From Hirundichthys speculiger (Eukaryota > Chordata > Actinopteri > Beloniformes > Exocoetidae): 64,000 nt of DNA. Every line of letters starts with the position of its first letter. Within the stretch, counting starts at the first letter, position 1. The DNA is taken from the NCBI GenBank assembly GCA_018398805.1, contig JAGFBZ010002033.1, forward strand, positions 186,001 to 250,000. Direction: 5' to 3'. Below the pieces are notes generated by a model. The model was not told the DNA's origin and did not search any database. It worked only from the letters and a program-made list of their open reading frames with translations. The position numbers and the translations under genes were made by a program. Positions 37,561 through 50,204 of this stretch are shown piece by piece.

Positions 37561-38915
37561 CTCCACCTGATTCCTGCCTACAGGCAGAAACTTAAAGCTC
37601 TGCAAACCTGTAGTGTGGACCTCAAAGAAGTGGACCAGTGAAGCAGTGGAGGTGTGTTTGGACTCTACTGATTGGGATGTTTTCAGGACTGCTACCAACA
37701 ATCTGGAATGAGTACACAGAGGCTGTGACGTCATACATCAGCTTCTGTGAAGACTGTTATGTCCCATCACACACCACGGTGAATTACAACAACGACAAAC
37801 CACTCCACGTCATCCTCCAGCACCTGGACTCCTCAGGAACCTACACCAGGATCCTGTTTGTGGATTTCAGCTCTGCTTTTAACACCACCATCCCTTCTCT
37901 GCTACAGGAGAAGCTCTCCCAGCTGAATGTGCCTGACACCACCCTCATCGGACTCATCTCTGATGGTGACGAGTCCGCCTACAGGTGGGAGGTTGACCAC
38001 CAGGTGACCTGGTGCAGCCTTGAGCTCAACGCTCTAAAGACAGTGGAGATGGTTGTGGACTATAGAATGAACTCAGCCCCACCTGCCCCCATCACCCTCT
38101 GTGACTCCACTATTGACACTGTGGAGTCTTTTTGCTTCCTGGGAACTGTCATCTCCCAGGACCTTAAGAGGGAGCTGAACATCAGCTCCCTCATCAAGAA
38201 AGCACAGCAGAGGATGTATCTTCCTGAGGCAGCTGCAGAAATTCAGTCTGCCGAAGACAATGATGGTGCACTTCTACACAGCCATCATTGAGTCCATCCT
38301 CACCTCCTCCATCACCAACTGGTACGCTGCTGCCACCGCCAAGGACAAGAGCAGGCTGCAGCGTGTCATTCAGTCAGCTGAGAAGGTGATTGGCTGCAAT
38401 CTCCCATCTCTTCAGGAGCTGTACTCCTCCAGGACCCTGAGGCCTGCAGGAAAGATTGTGGCTGATCCCTCCCACCCCAGACACCAACTCTTTGAGTCAC
38501 TCCCCTCTGGCAGGAGGCTGCGGACCATCAAGACCAAAACCTCACAAGAAGAGTTTTTTCCCGTCTGCTGTCAGCCTTATCAATAAGACCCGGAACCCCC
38601 CCGACACCCCTCACTCTCCACCTCTGACTCTGACACTGACACTGGTGTCACATTGACAGAACTCAGAACACTATGTGCTACATTAACGTTGAGTCTGGAC
38701 TACCTGTTCATTTGCACATTTTCATGGCACATTACTCTTGGTCACTCTGCCCTTAATGCAAAAAACAGTTTGTGTGTGTGTGTATATATTTATATTGTAA
38801 TATTTTTTAGTTTACATTGTTTGTTATATTTTTCCTTAATTGCATGCACCATCATTGCCACAACAAATGTGTAAAATCGTATTTGGCAATAAAGTTGATT
38901 CTGATTCTGAATTTA
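37561..38915 (+). mobile_element. CR1/Rex-like LINE copy with deleted catalytic core
   Basis: Three adjacent open stretches encode pieces of one non-LTR reverse-transcriptase ORF. Around 37690-37780 is the end of the region before the RT. At 37800-37930 is RT motif A (RILFVDFSSAFNT). Then translation jumps from NVPD directly to TTLIGL, so the palm segment including the catalytic FADD box is missing. After 37990 come TWCSLELNALKTVEMVVDYR and, past a frameshift near 38217, SAEKVIGCNLPSLQELY and the C-terminus, which is frameshifted again near 38550. The 3' end is GGCAATAAAGTTGATTCTGATTCTG (38883-38908). It is clearly dead and non-autonomous. Confidence 0.88.
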
Positions 38916-39019
38916 ATTGCACAGAGAACTTGTTTTATGTGGATATGAAAATAAACACTTCTAATTTTGAATCTTATGCTGGCTGTGGAAACACAGCCGT
39001 ACAGAACGGCTCCAATGGG

Positions 39020-39142
39020 GGCCGTGCAGTAGTGGGTTGTCTGTGGTTAGAGCCTTTTTTTTTTCAACTGGAAGGTCACTGGATGATCCTAAAGTCCTTA
39101 CGTAAGACACTGAACCCCACGTTACCCCACTGCAAAAGCTGA
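39020..39142 (+). repeat. SINE-like tRNA-derived fragment
   Basis: CTGTGGTTAGAGCC (about 39041-39054) resembles a tRNA A box. After a T-tract, GGAAGGTCACTGGATGATCC resembles the GGTTCRATCC B-box segment, and AAGACACTGAACCCCACGTTACCCC is a tail found in many fish tRNA-SINEs. The copy is diverged. Confidence 0.45.
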
Positions 39143-39639
39143 GCCACTAAGATAAAGTGCCAAGCAATCGCACAACACAATGAGCTCCAGTAGCTCTATG
39201 TGATATTATTAATCATTTTAAGCATTATTAAACATAAGTCACAAGCATTTATGAGCTGCATTGAGTGGCAGCAAGCAAAGTGTGAGTCATAGTCAAAGCC
39301 ATGTTGAGTGTTTAGTTTCCAAAACACACAATGCTACATTTAAATTAAAAAAAAAAAAAAAACTGTGTCAGCATCACAACAAACACAGTGGATCATCACG
39401 GAGGACTGAGTTTGAGAGAGATTTCTTTAGACTGGTGAAAATGTGCAACAGAATAGAGATGGATGTTACTGCAAGTATGTGAGCTCAGTCAGCCCACCCT
39501 AAAGTTAAAAGACTGACATCAAAATCAGTTCAAGTTGATGGGGTTTTACTCACCTTGATGTCCACCCAAATGGATATACATGCATATAATAGAAAGCTGC
39601 CTTTAATTAAATCAAGACAAGATCTGACTGCCAGTTACC

Positions 39640-39960
39640 TACTGAATACACTTTAAAGTGTTGTTAGTTTACAAATCAATGAACAATATGGGACTAGAAT
39701 ATATTTCTGATCTCCTTGTAGAATATAAACCAAGGAGAGCTCTGAGATCTCCAGGAGGAAGTCAGCTGGTAGAAACTGGAGTTAGAACCAAACAGGGTGA
39801 AAATGCATTTAACTACTATGCTGCACACAGATGGAATAAACTTCCTCTTCATATTGAACGCACCTCAACTCTTGCTTCAACAAATAAACTTGCCTGGCCT
39901 TTACTTGTCCTGTCTAGAAAATGGGTTTTTAATGTCTGTTCACTGTAGTGATCATGATAT
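39640..39960 (+). mobile_element. L2-like LINE fragment (C-terminal end of ORF)
   Basis: Plus-strand translation from 39658 reads LLVYKSMNNMGLEYISDLL, then KPRRALRS, VRTKQGENAFNYYAAHRWNKLP. This is the conserved C-terminal block of fish L2-clade ORF2 proteins (LVYKALN...YISDLL...RTK.GE.AF...AP..WN.LP). Only the last 100 or so codons are present. It is the 3' counterpart of the minus-strand piece at 41340-41860. Confidence 0.8.
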
Positions 39961-41300
39961 ATGAAAGGGATTTTAAAAAAATCTGTAAAAGCCCTCATAG
40001 TGTTAAAGAAAGTGCCTTTGCCTATCTGAAAATAAAAATAACTGAAGTATTTTGTGCCACTGAAAAAAGGCAGGTTTGGGTTTGCAGTAGTTACAGAGAA
40101 AACACCTCCCAAAATAAAAAATCTATACATAGGCTGATCAGAGACAGTTTAGGGAATCTAATGCCAAACATAGGAGGCGGCTCACAAAAATGTCTCTAAT
40201 GAATGGTGAGCTTAAGAGCTGGCGCTAAGAGGTATTATTTTTGACCATCACACAGTATCCCTTAAAAGGCACTTTGTTGAAACAGGAGCCCACATTCAGT
40301 GTTTGGAACACAACTGGCAGTCATTCAAGGTTAAAGTTTGAAAACACTGAGGAGACTGCACTACTCTTTTTTTTTTTTTTTTTTTTTGAGGGAGCATTTG
40401 AAAATAACTATTGTAGGAATACTTTCTGTTTTGGGATCATGGATTTTATATTGTCAGTCTTATGCAGTAAAACATTACAAAAAATTCTTGATTAGTCAAA
40501 ATATACCTTTTCGCAACCTTTCATTACCAGTGGATAAAAGCTTTAAAATGGGATTGCACCGATCTAGTTTCTGGAAAGGTTGTAATTCCAGCAATTTGTT
40601 TGGTCTGACAGAATAAACGTGTAAAGTTGTGTGTGTTTTGGAATGCAGAGGCTTAATGTGACTGATAAATATTTTGTTTCTTTTCTTCATTCTTTTTTTA
40701 TACTAACAGACATGCATTATTGATCATAAGTCATGTTAGTAGAATTGCTAAAAACTGTACTCAGTGCTGTTCCATTGCTTTTTACTAATTTTGATATCTA
40801 TATCTATTATTTGTATGGCACAATTCATTCACAAGAAAACTCAATGTGCTTTACAAAGGTGAAAAGACATAAAAGCATATTTAAAAAGGAATTAAAACCT
40901 CCTCCCCTGTTGTGGGGGCAGCAGCCCAAGCAGAGAGGCCCAGACCTCCCTCCCCCCAGCCGCCTCCACCAGCTCCTCCGAGAGAACACTGAGGTGCTCC
41001 CAGGACAGCTGAGAGGTATAGGGCCCGATCTTACACCTCCTGCTACACACTACCAACTACCCACTACCTGCAAATTGCTGATTTAGGAGCCTCTGCCAAC
41101 CGCTAATGCAATCTTCCGCTCCCTAAAGCTGCCACCCATTATGCTGACTCCCTTACTCACATTGTAGGCGCGGCAATGGGCGTGTCTCTTGCGCTTTCCA
41201 CAAATTCGGTATCTTACGGTACCTGTATCTCGCAGATTTTGGATAGAGGGCAGGCAGCTGCCTGACTGATTTCCTGTTAAGGCCTGCAAACACACCATTA
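39961..41300. other. Non-coding repeat-rich stretch
   Basis: No gene is supported. Around 40800-40900, ATTTGTATGGCACAATTCATTCACAAG and TCAATGTGCTTTACAAAGGTG resemble the 3' tails of fish LINE/SINE elements. A GC-richer patch at 40900-41220 is unassigned. Confidence 0.35.
40378..40387. repeat. T-tract
   Basis: Part of a run of about 19 T bases spanning roughly 40369-40387. Confidence 0.6.
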
Positions 41301-41341
41301 CAGTAATTTAATCTGCTAAAATATAAGCATAAATAGGTTTT

Positions 41342-41860
41342 TCATGTCTTGTTTGGACAGAAAACCCTTAACTCTTGATATATTTTTAAGTGATAATAGG
41401 CAGATTTAGTTACAGTATTTACATGTTTATTAAACTTCAGGTCTGAGTCAATAATTACAACAAGATTTCTGGCTTGATTTATAGTTTTTAGGGACAATGA
41501 GTCAAGCTGAACACTGACCTTTGATCTTTCATCCTTGGGGCCAAAAACAATCACTTCTGTCTTGTCTGCATTGAGATTGAAAAGTTCTGGCACATTCACT
41601 CATTAATCTGATGGATGCACTGATTTAGTGTAAGTAAATATAACACTGAAATATACAGTTGTGTCATCTGCATAGGTATTGTAAGAAATGTTATAATGTT
41701 CTATGATTTGATAAAGAGGCAGCATGTAGATATTAAACAGAAGTGGTCCCAAAATGAGCCCCTGAGGAACCCCACAAGTGACCTTTGTCTGTATGTCCTT
41801 TAGAACTTTAAGAAGTGCAGTTTCAGTCCTGTGATGGTCAGAATCCTGACTGGAAAGCAC
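41342..41860 (-). mobile_element. L2-like LINE fragment (reverse-transcriptase palm)
   Basis: Minus strand: 41860-41603 carries TCGVPQGLILGPLLFNIYM (RT motif B region) and SYNTYADDTTVYF with the catalytic YADD. After a frameshift and small deletion, 41599-41342 carries [20 protein letters not shown] and [14 protein letters not shown]. The catalytic box is intact but the ORF is broken and truncated at both ends. Confidence 0.88.
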
Positions 41861-44007
41861 TAAAAAGATTGTTTTACATCATGAATGTATGAATTTGCTA
41901 AAAAAAAAAAAACTTTCAGACATCATTTTATTTCAGAAACCTGAATTTATGATCAGTAATGATACATAAGAGCAGTTCTCACTGGGCTTGTATGGCTGGT
42001 TAAAGTTATGAAGGTAAAGTGTAGTGTATTACAATGTCTTCTCACTGAACCTGTAATAAATTATAGATTTAGCAGTCATAGAAAATGCTACCAAATAATT
42101 TTGTATGATCTGGATTTATTGGTTTCTTCTGCAATGTGTTTGTGTCACATAGAGAGCAATGCACTGACAAGGACAGAAATGTATTTTTTGTGTTGTGAGG
42201 GTTGGATGAGCACTAAAAAGAAGAATTCCTCAAGAGCAAATATTTAGGAGGACACTGCTGTTGGCACTGGGGTTATAATTCCTTTACTGCTCCCCTGTCC
42301 ATTGCACTGCTACAGTATTTGAAGTCTTAGAATTTCTCTCCTCTCTCAATTTTGGTCCCCCCTACAGCTACAGTGTGATCCGGCACAGTTGTAAGAACAA
42401 GTTATGAATTGAGCTGATAGGGTTAGGGATGTCCCACAGATAGTGGGACATGTGGATCTGTTAACCATCTGAAACCCAGTAGCTTCACAGAAAGTAGCAC
42501 AGAAAGTAGTAAAGCCTACAGAACAAACAGAGACTACAGATAAGGAAAAAAAAAGGGCTAACATTATAACAGCAACAGGTGGTGAAATCCCAGCTTTCAA
42601 CAGAGCAAAAGAGTTAGCTGTGAAGTAGCCTACATGCCATATCTCTGCAAATAAATATGCATCCCCTGACTTTATTCATTTATTTTTGCTATACTGCATT
42701 TGATGAATACAAAAGCATTGCACATACTGAGCATCTTAAAACAATATAAAGTGAGCAAAGAAAAGGATAGTTTTACTTTACAGAACTTCTAACAGTCAAC
42801 AAAATGGGCAGAAAAAAATTACAGAGTGGACAACCATTATTGCTACATGAAATCACCATAGTTCATAGTCCATAGTCCATAGTCACACACAGCTAGTCAG
42901 CAAACAATGATGAGACTTTTCTAGAAGAGCAAAGCCTACAGAACCAAGAGAAACTACTGAGGAAGAAAAAAAGTCAACATTTCAAGAGTAATGGGTGGTT
43001 ATTTTCTCTTCATAACTAGATTTCACATCGTGCTATTTCAAAAATGTATGCATAATTAGGGCTTTTGACTGATAGCTGTTGTGCAGTCTGTTGTGCTGTT
43101 AATAAATAGCTGTCATTCCCTTAGCTACTAAGCACTCAGAATTTTTTTTTGAGTTTGACATCTGAACTGTGAATTAAGAGCTAAGAGAGCACAACCGCTC
43201 TTATTTTAAGGATAATATGGCCTGTTGTGTTGATAATTGTACTGACAGACTGCTACGAACTGGCTCTGGTATGGCCCAGAAGGGTCTAGAAAAGAATGCT
43301 GCTGAACCAAGAACCAAACCTGATGTCAAATCAGCCTTTTGCCAAGTGGCCTGTGGTCAATCTGGTAGTCCCAGGCTGAATTGGTCTCTGCTTCGGCTAC
43401 CTGCTACAGGTGTGTTGTCTTTGCCTACAACATTCAAGGCCAACCTGGAAAAGTTGCAGTCCAACCACTTCTGCTGTCAGTTGCTCTGAATACTTGTTTG
43501 GACCAAGGCAAGGCTAGCAACAGATGGCTATGGTTGCTCAGGCCAAGTTCAGTCCGGCAGTCCTCGCTTGAGAATTTATTTTAGCAGCACCAATTGAAAT
43601 GAGGACAGATTCAGCCAGAATGGATGTACGATAATGTTAGTAAGCATCATAGGTTAATAAAAGCTAAGATAAGGTGCCATGTAAAGGTGGACATGTGCCA
43701 TCTGACCGCAAGGCTTGTTTCTTCCAGTCATTTGCCGTTTTTGGTCTAAGATAGCAATCTCAATCTAGTCTAAAAACAACTGGCATCAAAGTTCCTCTTC
43801 AGGAACCTGTGGCGACATCACAGATGAGGTTATCTGGTCCTCTATACACAGTCTATGGTATCAGCAGAACACATGTGCAGAGATTCATCCAGGTTCAATG
43901 TAGCATATTTGCAAGATACCTAATGAATGACAAAATTACAGAGTGGACAACTTTATTACCACAACAAAACAAGAAGCCAAAACAGCTACCTACAATAAGA
44001 CCTTTAC
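41861..44007. other. Non-coding stretch, no gene recognised
   Basis: Contains an A-tract near 41901-41912 and a short tandem of CATAGTC units at about 42858-42884. Open frames at 42346-42600 (-) and 43217-43489 (+) have no recognisable domain and no supporting splice structure. Confidence 0.35.
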
Positions 44008-44256
44008 TTGATAGTCCTGCGAGAAGATGGTGAGTTCAGTGTCAGTCTCGTATCCCATTTCTTCTTGAAGCTTATACCAACAAGTAAAAGCCAGTTCAAG
44101 ATTTAGCCCACCCTTCCTCCGGTCCCTTGCTTTGACACTCTGCAAATCCTTTCTTCTTGTAGTTTTTTGCCAAAGATAAAGATTTTCCAAGATTTTCTTT
44201 CCCTTTTCATCTGACTCGGCCCTCTTGGGGTTCTCTTTTTTTGGTCTGTCAGTCAT
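44008..44256 (-). CDS. Orphan exon, probably transposon-derived
   Basis: Minus strand ATG at 44256 opens an 83-codon frame that runs straight to a good splice donor (CAA then GTAAAG at 44008/44007), ending in phase 0. The start MTDRPKKENPKRAESDEKG is Lys/Glu-rich. The C-terminal half, roughly GLNLELAFTCWYKLQEEMGYETDTELTIF, matches in pattern a short block (AF.RW..L....G..TD.ELA.FLLD.Y) that recurs in fish transposon-encoded and transposon-derived zinc-finger proteins. No partner exon was found. It could be a relic, or an exon of a domesticated gene. Recognition is by memory of the pattern only. Confidence 0.4.
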
Positions 44257-44379
44257 GATGATGAACTTACAGAGAATAGTAAGCCAATTAGCTCCTGGCA
44301 AACAGAATCAGGTAGCAACATGAGAATCTGCTTGCAGACTCTGGGGTAGCCTACAGACTCTGGAGGAGCTCCACTCTTG

Positions 44380-44447
44380 AGTGGTTAGCGGTTGGGGTAA
44401 CGTATCAGGCCAAGGTACTCTGTCCAATCAAGGTCATGGACCACAAA
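44380..44447 (+). repeat. tRNA-like SINE fragment, copy A
   Basis: GTGGTTAGCGGTTGGGGTAAC resembles a tRNA-derived A-box region. The segment GTAACGTATCAGGCCAAGG onward is about three-quarters identical to 53207 onward, so the two are copies of one interspersed repeat. Confidence 0.5.
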
Positions 44448-44480
44448 GTAACACACTAGCGTTCCTGTGCTGTGTCAGCT

Positions 44481-47400
44481 GCAGGGGTGCCATTCATCTG
44501 AATATCAGTCAATGAAATCTCATAAGGACTTTGAAACTATAGTTTTAAGGTGGAAAAGCAAAGTGGTGTTGCTTTAAGCAGAGTACCTCTAAGATCAAAT
44601 GTAATATTTTCCATGCTCATAACTAACTGACACATCATTCACTTGAACAGCAAAGATGCTGTCTTTGTTTTTTATTTGTAGATGTGAAAAGGCTCCACAT
44701 TTCACAATGTTGATTAAATATAAAATTACCCCAGACTCACTGCCTCTCTCTGACTGCCGCTGTCAGTCTGAGTCAGCTCTGTTCTCTGTGTTACTTTCTT
44801 CTGATATTGACATTTATGGAGCATTTTCAAAAGATCTTCCCTCCTGTCTTATGAAAACTTTGTGAAACTTACATTGTTAGTACTGATTAACTTTCTATTT
44901 GGGCTACTTTGTGCAGCAAAAAAAAAGACAGGATGTCTTCTTTCTTTTATTTTCAACTTCAACTGACCTGCTTCACTGATAGATGCAGTGAAACCATCAG
45001 ACCATTTGCAACATTCTGATATGTGATTGCGTTGTCAGCCATCAAATCAGGTTTGACGTATAAAGACTTCTAATTTCAGAGTCACTCTTTCGGAGAAATT
45101 TAAATTGAAATTCAATAATCTTTCTTTTTTTAATAAGTAATCACAGAAGCATTAATTTTTTCTTTGTGTAATTTCACAGTTTTTTAATAGGCACACAGCA
45201 TTGTGACACATGCACAAACCTTTTTTCTGCGTGTACACAAACTTGAATTTCTCATGGAAATTTATTTCAGATGTGACAAAACTTGATTTACAAATTTGTA
45301 TTTTAATGTACAGGTTCAAAAAGTCTATTGGCTCCAATGAGTCAGGTTCCAGACTCATCTTTTAAAGCTTTCTAATGTTTCCAATCCCATTTTTTTGCAT
45401 ATATTATTAGCATGAGTTCTCCAAACCTTTATGAAATAATTGAAATAACATAATTAGGTTTTCAATGATGTATCATTGAGGTCAACTATGTTTTTTAAAT
45501 TATTTTTTCTTATATGGTGATTTCCTGATAATTCCACCCGTGTGCACAGCTACAAGGCACTGACAACTGACTCAAGAACAATTGAAGCCCATTCAGATTG
45601 AAGAGCTTGTGTAATAAGACCACCTTTAAAATAGTTTGCCCTGTGTGCCTTCAGATAAGACCTTACTGGCAGTGTGGAGAGCGGGAGAAAGCCACAGCAG
45701 CTAAATTAACCAGTCCTTTTATCTTTTCACGCTGTGAGCTAAATGCATTAAAATTCATTTCGCAGCACAGAAGAAGTCATCATTCTGAACTTTTCTCATT
45801 GCCTTTGGGAGGACTGTTGGGAGTCAATCAACTGGGGAGCCGTCTTGACAGTGTTCAATCCAGAGAGGAATAATGCATGAGCTGCTGGATGAGACTCATT
45901 GACTTCATCAAAGAGCCGTACAGAGATGATGTGTGAGGGCCAGTAAGAGAGGGAGCAGATGTCAGGTTGCACTCTTTTGTCACCTGACATGATACTACAG
46001 ATGCATACATGGAATAATAATGTTTGTGACCTCTGTAGTGTCTCTATGCAGCCTATTTGCACCATTATCTGTGGTAATGTTCGCCTCTGCAAGTGTGCAG
46101 CGTGACTGTGACTCCACATGTTGCAAAGACAGCCAGTTGAGTGACAGTCTACAAGGAGCTGATGAATGCCTGGAGTGTCTCCTTGGATATGTGGGGAAAA
46201 CACAGGACTCTCAAGGTGAGAAAAGATAGCAAACTCAACTGTGTTTACTGGGAGGTCTTTGACCAAGAGAGAGAAAAAAAGGAACGTAGTTGTGATTGCT
46301 CTTGATTATAGTGGGTTTTGTTATTAGATGACTGTGAAATATCACATGAATGTAATTCCATTTTGTTTTTAAAATTAAAAAATCAACAGTTTCTTCTGGA
46401 CTACGTGCTTGCATTGATTCATACAGAAATAAAAGGACCCTTATATTCATTCGTGGTACAACAAAATATGAAATATTAGATTTTTCCCTCTCTTTGCCCC
46501 TAGTACAGGTTTTATATTTTTATATTACCACACTCTGACATTTGTTTTGGCAAAACACAGGTTTTTTGAAGTATCTTTGATTATTACTGTCATGATTAAA
46601 AAAATTTGGCATATCTGTTTGTGTCTGTCCTTAGATGTCGGGCTTCATGCCCAAGATTTTGTCAATGACCTTGACAGCCTCTATGAATATCTTTTTTTTT
46701 CAACTAACTCAAAGTTGCAGCTTGCAATCTTCGTTTGCCAGCAGGAGTCCACTACAAGGGTCACTCTGCTCAACAAGTCTAAGACTGGGGCTTTGAGGGG
46801 CTTGGGAGTTGATAACAGTGCAGGGAATGAGATGTGAAGGAGAATGGGGAGAAAGATGTGGAATCAACCTTTCTAGAGATACAGTAGATTCATGAAATAG
46901 TCTCCAGCTGTGGCCTGCAGATGTAAGCAGAGGGACTACCTGCTCTAAGCTAAGGCATCTGAGGAAACACTTGTGTGACATGGACATGAGGTTCGCAATG
47001 AAGCTTTTTAGATTAAATAATCAATTATAAACCAATAATACTTAACAGTTACACAATGTACAGTGTACCTTAATCTTTTCATTTCTATGTTACTTTACTA
47101 CAACATTTATTTGACAGCTTTGAGATCTAAAAAATGTTAACATTAAAACAGAGGAAAGACAGATGAAAATACTACATTTTATAGGCTTTTGCTTAACTTA
47201 GGATATAGAAACTTCTCTTGCAGTTTCTGCTTAATTTAAAGCAAACACTGCTTTATTACTTTTTTTCCTCTTAAATTAACAGTTTTAAAATCCTCCTTTC
47301 TTTGACTTACATTAGGGTTAGTGGGAAATGGCCTGACCTGGAAATGCAAATTTGTGAACACTTGCTGAACACTTATTATGTTCAGTTGTTTGCAGTGCTT

Positions 47401-48900
47401 TTTTGTACTTTTCAACAATTTCATTTTATCAACACCAACTTTATGTTTATGTTACCAAGTGCTGTTAAGTAAAGTAAAGTCTCAACTCACTGATCTTTTA
47501 AATTCCCGGGAACCACTTAGGCTAAAAACTGAAAAGTGTCTTCCCTTATTTGGATTAAAACAAGATCCATAAAGCTTTCTTACAGTTCACTTGGACATGA
47601 CGGAAGATTTCCAACAGAAGTGATTTTTTTTTCTCCTGCCAGTTGAGCTTAATTCAAACTTTTAAAGACAGACAACTGCCAATGATACTCTTATGTTAGT
47701 TTGAACATGAGCAAACCTTTCTGCCATGAAAAAAAGAAAAAAATCCAGAGGAAATCCTTTTGCAAGATATTTGCATGTTGTCAGACAGAGCCATTTCAGT
47801 TCTTTCTCATTATTTTCTTAAACCAAGCTTCACCAATCAGGTACTCCCCAGCTGTTTACTGACTTACTGACTACAAAGCTAGTAGTTTTTAAGTGCTGCC
47901 AAGTAAAATGAAACAAGTATAATCTCCAAAATTGTAGAATATTCTTTTAGAAAATGCTAAATTCATCTGGATGAGTTAATGCAGCGCAGTTATCACATAC
48001 TGCTAAAATCTAAAAAAAGATAAGGCAACTTTTGCTTGTGCCTCTTTGCGACGGTAACAGTACCAGTGCAAGGAGGAGTGAACTGCTGCTTTAAACTACA
48101 TAGACAAATGATAGTTATGCCAAAATGGGAGTCCATCATCTTCACGCGAACTCCTAAGTCCCCCCCCCTACACACACACACTCTGAGATACAGATCTTTA
48201 TTAAAAGGCGGCAGCTGGAAAGTAAAACATTCTAAAAAGCAGCGAGAGCTAAAGTGAATTACGAGGCTGGAAATAAAAGCCTGGGCAGTGAATCAAATCA
48301 GGGGCCTTTTCAAGCAGCACTTACCATGCATGAAATGAGCTGCTAATTACCTTGTAATCAGACAGTGCAGCTCTTGTGAGCCTAATGGGAACCCATTTGC
48401 AATTGAGAGTGTTTTCCACAAGAGTACATTACCAAAACATCTCCCTCCTTTTGGAAAACATTTTGTTTTGCAAGCAAAATGCCTCGATGCCTGTATTGAT
48501 CAAGCTACTGAAATGTTAAATGTCGCATTGCATTGCTTATATTATTGATGTTGCAAACTGAAAATAATGTTGCCCGTCAAAATCCACGAATTTAATTTCT
48601 AGACATTTTGTGAGTAATGATCTCATTGGTTCTTGTAGGTGCCTTATTACTTTTCAAATTGGACCAGCATTAAATTCCTCATCTCTTTTTATCTCCAGTT
48701 TTGTCCCTTATTTCTCAGTAACTATGCAGGGTGGAGTAATTCGGTGACATCACAGGCCTGTACATCAGGGACCTGAGTACACTTGACATATTCATGCCAT
48801 GGCATGCACCAGAAAGGAACGCTCATACAGGTGTTTGATCCTTCTTACCAGTGTGCATTATGCAGCTGGTCTGTACCATTCTTTCAGGCTACCAGCCAAG
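44481..48900. other. Non-coding stretch, no gene recognised
   Basis: AT-rich sequence with A/T tracts (near 44918-44926, 46690-46700) and a C-tract at 48161-48169 followed by CA units. No exon with support on either strand. The block 45600-46250 has several open frames on both strands, none recognisable. It might contain conserved non-coding DNA. Confidence 0.35.
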
Positions 48901-48904
48901 GATT

Positions 48905-49180
48905 CAAGTCAGTTCAGTTCAGTTTATGGTGCCAACTCACAACAAAGGTCATCCATGTCAGGGAACTTTACAGAGAAAGTAAACTGGTTCAATCCAAGTC
49001 CAGTTAAATACAGCGTAAATAAACTTAGTCATTCATTTGAACTATATCTATATAATGAAAATGAAAGGAAAAGCTGCCTATAGTGAAGGAAAACTTATAC
49101 ATCATATTCAGCGTCCACTTCTATCTTTTATCAGAAGCATGCATAGTGAGAGTAGAGATAGGGACCCTACAGACAAACTA
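48905..49180 (+). repeat. Probable LINE 3'-tail-like repeat
   Basis: TCAGTTTATGGTGCCAACTCACAACAAAGGTCATC and the following segment resemble the 3'-terminal non-coding part of fish L2-type elements (TTTATATAGTGCCAAATCACAACA...). The resemblance is by pattern only. Confidence 0.4.
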
Positions 49181-49509
49181 AGGTAATTTTAATTTTGTAT
49201 GAGTACAAAAAGTGTACTAAAAGGGCCATTTGTACAATAATCTCCTTTGGTTTGCTGATATGTTGTCATAAGTCTGTACAGGTCGACTACTAATGTGCAC
49301 GAACCACTGTCATTAGGTGCAAAAGGAGAAAAGTTCATGGTCTTTGCATTTAATTTTTCTCTATTTTGTCATAAATACACTGTTGCCGATAAAGTTGGAA
49401 TCATTTTATTTTCAGACAGGCTATCTATCAAGAATAAATCACATTGTTTCAATCTTTTCACGTTCAATATTACAAATATATATAACAATAAACATAACAA
49501 GATAATATA

Positions 49510-49931
49510 CAACTAGAAAAGCACTCGGAGAGCGCAGACCTCCGCCAAGCGCAACAATTCCCTCATATAGCGATTTACAGATTGCGATAAAATCCGCCTT
49601 CTGGATCAGATCCGGATCAGCCTTTGAAATGTGATAGAGGTTCCCATTGTCAATCCTCGAGTGAAATTTCATAAGTTTTGGGCAATAATTAAGGGAGCCA
49701 TTGAGAAACAAATTTTTTGGCCACGTTTACCGTAATGTTATCGAAAATTTGAAAGTGATTCAGAATCCAGGATTTCTTCCCGATCACCCCCAAAATGAAA
49801 TAAGTTCTTCCTTTTCGCATTTCTTACAACAATTTCATCAGAATCCATCCATAACTTTTTGAGTTATCTTGAACACAGACAGACAGACAGATAAACGCCG
49901 GCAAAAACATAACCTCCTTGGCGGGAGGTAA
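49510..49931. repeat. Interspersed repeat with imperfect inverted ends
   Basis: ACCTCCGCCAAG at 49538-49549 pairs with CTTGGCGGGAGGT at 49917-49929 (one extra G). Between them is a segment with an ACAG tandem (about 49876-49891). The unit starts near ACTAGAAAAGCACTCGGAGAGCG. The shape suggests a MITE- or SINE-like family present in many copies, but I cannot assign the family or define a target duplication. Confidence 0.55.
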
Positions 49932-50059
49932 ATATCCTGTTCTAACTCATAACTGCTTAGATACACATTGTTTAGGTCCCTAATGAAAGCTGACCCTCCT
50001 TACCACCTAGTAATAGTCCTACAGTTGTTTTAACTTTGACATTTTCATTTAATTCCCTC

Positions 50060-50204
50060 CTGGACCTGCAGGAGGAACAGAAGTCCACCAAGAGAAGAGA
50101 GCATAAGCACACAAGATGAATAACTGTCGATGCTCTGTGCAGGATGATTTTCAAGCCAGTGGTTAAAAGGCGGTGTAAAGGAGAGCCAGCTGTAAACACT
50201 TGTG
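50060..50204 (+). pseudogene. Possible relic of a guanylate cyclase linker exon
   Basis: One frame reads LDLQEEQKSTKRRE, then a TGA stop at 50117-50119, then ITVDALCRMIFKPVV and an ...G.PAV tail. The pattern resembles the coiled-coil-to-catalytic linker of soluble guanylate cyclase alpha subunits (EEEKKKTVDLLCSIFPCEV...G..V). The similarity is short and broken by a stop, so it is meaningful only together with the cyclase-like exon at 50966-51097. Confidence 0.3.
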
